Assembly: GCA_050180235.1 (NCBI GenBank)
Contig: JBFXEJ010000030.1
Location: 1-52,580, forward strand
Length of the DNA: 52,580 nt
Direction of reading: 5' to 3'
Source: JAABRU01 sp050180235
GTDB taxonomy: Bacteria > Desulfobacterota > Desulfobacteria > Desulfobacterales > Desulfococcaceae
Shown here: positions 49,832-52,580 of the stretch, one piece after another
Position numbering within the stretch: position 1 is the stretch's first letter
Layout of the letters: every line of letters begins with the position of its first letter
Program-made: the position numbers and the translations under genes
The notes under the pieces: model-generated
What the model was told of the DNA's origin: nothing
Databases searched by the model: none
The model's input: the letters and a program-made list of their open reading frames with translations, nothing else

Positions 49832-50602
49832 ATGAAACTGGAAAGTATAAAGGAAATCAAAGGTAAAATCATTCTGAAAAGCGGACTGCATATCGGCGCG
49901 GGAGATACGGAAATGCGCATTGGCGGAACTGACAACCCGGTTGTCAAACATCCCCATACGCAGGAACCCTATATTCCGGGTTCTTCCATCAAAGGCAAGG
50001 TGCGATCCCTGCTGGAAATGAGAAGCGGACTGATGAGACTGAGTGAAGGAAAACCGCTTTCCGCCAATACACTGAAAGAACTGAGAGCGCAGGGTGAAAA
50101 ACTGAAAGAAAAATCCCTGAAAGATGAAAATGTCCGGCAGGAACAGGAATGCGCGCTCATTCTCAGGCTGTTCGGGGCCGGAGCCGGTGACAGTGATGAG
50201 GATATTGCAAAGGAACTGGGGCCTACACGGGTATCTTTTGCGGACTGCCCCCTGAACAGACAATGGAAAAAAAAGGCATCCGCGGACATGCTTCCTTTCA
50301 TTGAAGTCAAGTCTGAAAATCAGATCAACCGGATCAAAGGCACTGCGCTCAATCCCCGTTTCACTGAACGGGTTCCGGCAGATACCATATTTGATTTCAG
50401 CATAAGTCTGAAAATACTGGAAAGGGATGAAGATTTGGAAACCCTGCTGCTGGAAGGACTGCGGCTGCTGGAAATGGATGCCCTGGGCGGAAACGGCAGC
50501 AGGGGATACGGCCGTATTTCCTTTGCATTTGAAAATGAAACAATCCGTGAAAAATACCGGAAGGTTATACCCCTGAACAGTCAGACATCCAAAACAGATT
50601 AG
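49832..50602 (+). CDS. csm3: Csm3, backbone RNase subunit
   Basis: The 256-residue RAMP-fold protein forms the Csm helical backbone and cuts target RNA every six nucleotides. The catalytic aspartate is expected in RIGGTDNPVVK (Asp near residue 33), matching the GG-x-D-x-P-V motif of the family. PYIPGSSIKGKVRSLLE is the conserved Gly-rich RAMP loop, and a second glycine-rich loop reads LGGNGSRGYGRI. Length is slightly above the usual 210-240. It starts 246 bp after csm2, the gap being filled with repeats, and ends eight bases before csm4. Confidence 0.93.
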   Translation: MKLESIKEIKGKIILKSGLHIGAGDTEMRIGGTDNPVVKHPHTQEPYIPGSSIKGKVRSLLEMRSGLMRLSEGKPLSANTLKELRAQGEKLKEKSLKDENVRQEQECALILRLFGAGAGDSDEDIAKELGPTRVSFADCPLNRQWKKKASADMLPFIEVKSENQINRIKGTALNPRFTERVPADTIFDFSISLKILERDEDLETLLLEGLRLLEMDALGGNGSRGYGRISFAFENETIREKYRKVIPLNSQTSKTD

Positions 50603-50610
50603 GGGGGATT

Positions 50611-51810
50611 ATGCAACTGTATGAAATATGCCTGCAACCCCTTTCCGGTTTTGGAACCCCGCTGAAAGGTGATACCATTTTCGGACAGTTCTGCTGGCAG
50701 CTTGTACGCAATCCGGATTTGCTGAAAAAGGGAAATCCGGAAAACTGCCTGAAAACATATCCGGAGAAACCCTTTGTGATTTTTTCCTCTGCTTTTCCCA
50801 AAGGGCCGGAAGGTCAGTATATTCTGAAAAAACCGGATCTGCCTTCTTTTATGTTCCCCCTCCCCCGGCTGGGCAATGCTGATGACTTGGCCTTTTTCTC
50901 CTCCCCCCAGCGGGGGGAGGCCGGGTGGGGGGAGAAACAACGCCCTGTAACTAATGACCGTTTTCACCCTCCCCCGGCCCCTCCCTCAAGGGAGGGGAGC
51001 CTTGCGTCAACAGCATTGCCCTCAAGGGAGGAGAGTGATACATTCCATCAGGGAAGAGAAGGAGAAAGCAAACCGGACTGCCAGACCCGGCAGAAGAATC
51101 TGAAATCCCTGAAAAAGAAAAAATGGATGGTTCTTTCTTCCCTGCGGAATCTGAAACTCTCTGATCTGAATGCGGCTGATCTGCACAGTGATGAGGAACT
51201 TTCCGAAATCATTACAAAGGGAAAAGAATCCTTTATCCGTTCCCATTTTCAGAGCCACAATACCATCCACCGCATGACAAACACCACCTTAACAGATAGG
51301 TTTGCGCCCTATGTGATTAAAAACATGTTTTATTGTCCGGAAATGAAACTCCGGCTTTTTTTCATGGCAGATGAAGAGATTCTGGATGCCGGGCAGGTGG
51401 CAGAGGGACTGAAACGGATGGGTCAGTGGGGTTATGGCAGAGATGCTTCTTTGGGCCTGGGACGTTTTTCTGTGGGAATACCTGAACCGGTTCAGATAAC
51501 AACTGACACGGATGCGGACGCGTTTTATACGCTGGGGCCGTGTGTGCCGGAAAAAGGCAGTTTTGCCGAATCATGGTTTACGCCCTTTGTCCGTTTTGGC
51601 AGACACGGAGACAGCCTTGCCACATCTTCCAATCCTTTCAAAGCCCCGGTTGTCATGGCAGATGAGGGGGCTGTGTTCCGGGTTTCTGATCCGGCTGTAT
51701 TGCAGAACAGATATGCAGGCCGGGCTGTGGAAAATGTATCGGTTCATGAAAACATTATGGTGCAGGGCTACGCGCCTGTCCTGCCCCTGCATTTGGGAGG
51801 GATATTATGA
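50611..51810 (+). CDS. csm4: Csm4 with an in-frame repeat-derived insert
   Basis: The 399-residue RAMP protein caps the 5' end of the crRNA and joins Cas10. Family features are FGTPLKGDTIFGQFCWQL at the start, HNTIHRMTNTT in the middle and GYGRDASLGLGRFSVG near the end. Residues about 85-151 (SSPQRGEAGWGE, PPPAPPSREGSL, LPSREESD) are encoded by GC-rich palindromic DNA and do not look like Csm4. The protein is therefore longer than the usual 290-340 residues. The reading frame is intact. Its stop overlaps csm5 by ATGA. Confidence 0.88.
   Translation: MQLYEICLQPLSGFGTPLKGDTIFGQFCWQLVRNPDLLKKGNPENCLKTYPEKPFVIFSSAFPKGPEGQYILKKPDLPSFMFPLPRLGNADDLAFFSSPQRGEAGWGEKQRPVTNDRFHPPPAPPSREGSLASTALPSREESDTFHQGREGESKPDCQTRQKNLKSLKKKKWMVLSSLRNLKLSDLNAADLHSDEELSEIITKGKESFIRSHFQSHNTIHRMTNTTLTDRFAPYVIKNMFYCPEMKLRLFFMADEEILDAGQVAEGLKRMGQWGYGRDASLGLGRFSVGIPEPVQITTDTDADAFYTLGPCVPEKGSFAESWFTPFVRFGRHGDSLATSSNPFKAPVVMADEGAVFRVSDPAVLQNRYAGRAVENVSVHENIMVQGYAPVLPLHLGGIL
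50866..51065. repeat. Palindromic repeat element inserted in frame in csm4
   Basis: The insert contains CTCCCCCC..GGGGGGAG (50901-50919), a perfect CCCCTCCCT/AGGGAGGGG hairpin (50978-50997) and a related CCCT/AGGG copy near 51018-51032. Such GGGAGGGG tracts are typical of dispersed intergenic palindromes. The total length added is a multiple of three with no stop in the csm4 frame. Confidence 0.65.
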
Positions 51811-52508
51811 CTGAACTGAAAACTGATCTGAAGAAAAAGACCTTTTCCTGTTTTCTGAAAATACTCTCCCCTGTTCATATCGGATGTGACGAGGTGTATG
51901 AACCCACCGGTTTTGTGGTGGATGAAAAAACCCGTGAGCTGGTAATCTTTGATCCCTTTGCCTTTTTTGGGGAAATGTCTGCGGAAGACCGGGAAAAATT
52001 CACGCAGATCTGCCGGAAGGGAACAGTGTCTTCCATTCTGGAAATCTACAAATTCCTGCGCGGCAAAGAAGCCAAAGGCCGCAGGGTTCCGCTCTGTTCC
52101 GATTTTCTTTCCCATTATGATCAGACCCTGAGCTTGGTGAATGAAAGCGATATTCAGAATGAACTTAGAGACTTCCGAATTCAGCGCACAGCTTTTCATC
52201 CGCACACCGGTCTGGCCTGTATTCCCGGCTCTTCCATCAAAGGGGCTTTGCGAACAGCTTATCTGAATGCTGTAGCCAAATCAAAAAAGCATTTGACCAC
52301 AACCTCGCACAAAAAACTGGAAGAATATCTTCTGGATACAGACAAGGCCGAAAAGAAAATCGAAAGCGATCCCTTCCGGCTGGTAAAGGTTTCGGATTTC
52401 ATGCCGGTGAGAAATGTGGAAACCCGTATTGTCTATGCTGTGAATGAAAAAAAGGGTAGTGGGTCAAATTGGTTGATTATGTGCTGTCCGAATAAAGACC
52501 ACTCTTAA
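51807..52508 (+). pseudogene. csm5: Csm5, truncated by an insertion
   Basis: The first about 216 residues match Csm5: LKILSPVHIGCDEVYEP at the start, the RAMP loop CIPGSSIKGALRTAYL and LVKVSDFMPV with TRIVYAVNEKK. At about position 52455 the family pattern ends and a low-quality tail of about 17 residues (GSGSNWLIMCC and on) leads to a stop at 52506-52508. Csm5 proteins usually have 350 or more residues and need their C-terminal RAMP half. The reading frame is thus broken by foreign DNA, probably an insertion sequence. Either the remainder of csm5 lies beyond the element or the gene is dead. Csm5 is needed for crRNA maturation in characterised systems. Confidence 0.8.
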
Positions 52509-52580
52509 AATAATAACGGTTGATATACATTCCGATAACATTGTCGTGTATTTTTTCGTTCTTTGAAAAACAGATTGTCT
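52456..52580. mobile_element. Probable insertion-sequence end at the right edge
   Basis: From about 52456 the sequence is more AT-rich than csm5 and has no similarity to it. On the minus strand two frames run without stop from the window edge for 24 and 34 codons before ending at about 52506 and 52476; the longer has the pattern EKIHDNVIGMYINRYYFKSG, which could be the C-terminus of a transposase, but I cannot assign a family. The outer base is not fixed because the other junction is absent. Confidence 0.4.

Noticed and set aside
46789..51810. Cmr (type III-B) assignment for the CRISPR module
   Set aside because: The small subunit is Csm2-like and the order csm1-2-3-4-5 with a single Csm3 backbone protein fits type III-A; no Cmr1 or Cmr6 is present.

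Overview
ORGANISM AND SETTING. The window is moderately AT-rich bacterial DNA with short intergenic gaps around core genes. Its gene set points to a sulfate-reducer-like Desulfobacterota (Desulfobacteraceae/Desulfonema type): an MSHA-like type IV pilus locus, several sigma-54 activators, large hybrid histidine kinases, an Rpn-family nuclease (DUF2887), a type III-A CRISPR effector operon and many dispersed palindromic elements. The lineage is inferred from gene style; no rRNA or tRNA gene is visible. Both ends look like insertion-sequence junctions, an IS630-type end on the left and a probable IS end inside csm5 on the right, so the piece is probably a draft contig bounded by repeated elements.

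LAYOUT. 1-1100: an exported protein with tandem NBR1-like Ig domains, cut by the IS, behind a good sigma-54 promoter. 1.1-2.85 kb: dispersed repeats around a DUF2887/Rpn nuclease gene. 2.85-9.1 kb (minus): a three-gene operon of a bacterial dynamin-like GTPase, a Cys-cluster/GAF protein and a sigma-54 enhancer-binding protein, read from a sigma-70 promoter; I could not match this set to a known system. 9.4-17.9 kb (mostly minus): glgP (with a sigma-54 promoter), pyrG, eno, a small winged-helix-like protein, trmO, and an isolated HK97-type prohead protease carrying a proline-rich linker and a C-terminal membrane anchor. 18.4-31.6 kb (plus): a cNMP-binding-fold protein, then the biogenesis genes mshI-J-K-L-M-E-G without pilins, a membrane-bound sigma-54 activator, a terminator and lptF. 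32-35.2 kb (minus): a DegT-type sugar aminotransferase, a nucleotide-sugar dehydrogenase and ftsB. 35.5-44.7 kb (plus): a signalling block of a REC/zinc-like response regulator, two hybrid kinases and a class III cyclase. 44.9-46.1 kb: a THUMP rRNA methyltransferase. 46.8 kb to the end: csm1(cas10)-csm2-csm3-csm4-csm5'. No CRISPR repeats are seen in the window.

HOW IT FITS TOGETHER. Two activators that need sigma-54 are encoded here, and two convincing -24/-12 promoters lie in front of the NBR1-Ig surface protein and glgP. Sigma-54 control of surface and storage functions is therefore likely, although which activator acts where is unknown. MshE has a MshEN-like N-terminus, so c-di-GMP may gate the pilus motor.

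REPEATS. At least four families of short (100-235 bp) terminal-inverted-repeat elements are scattered through the gaps. Family A and B copies occur as inverted pairs about 22-29 kb apart. One family A copy is nested inside a family C element. Others abut stop codons of host genes. A palindromic element has entered csm4 in frame, and short repeat tracts have entered the receiver domains of both kinases.
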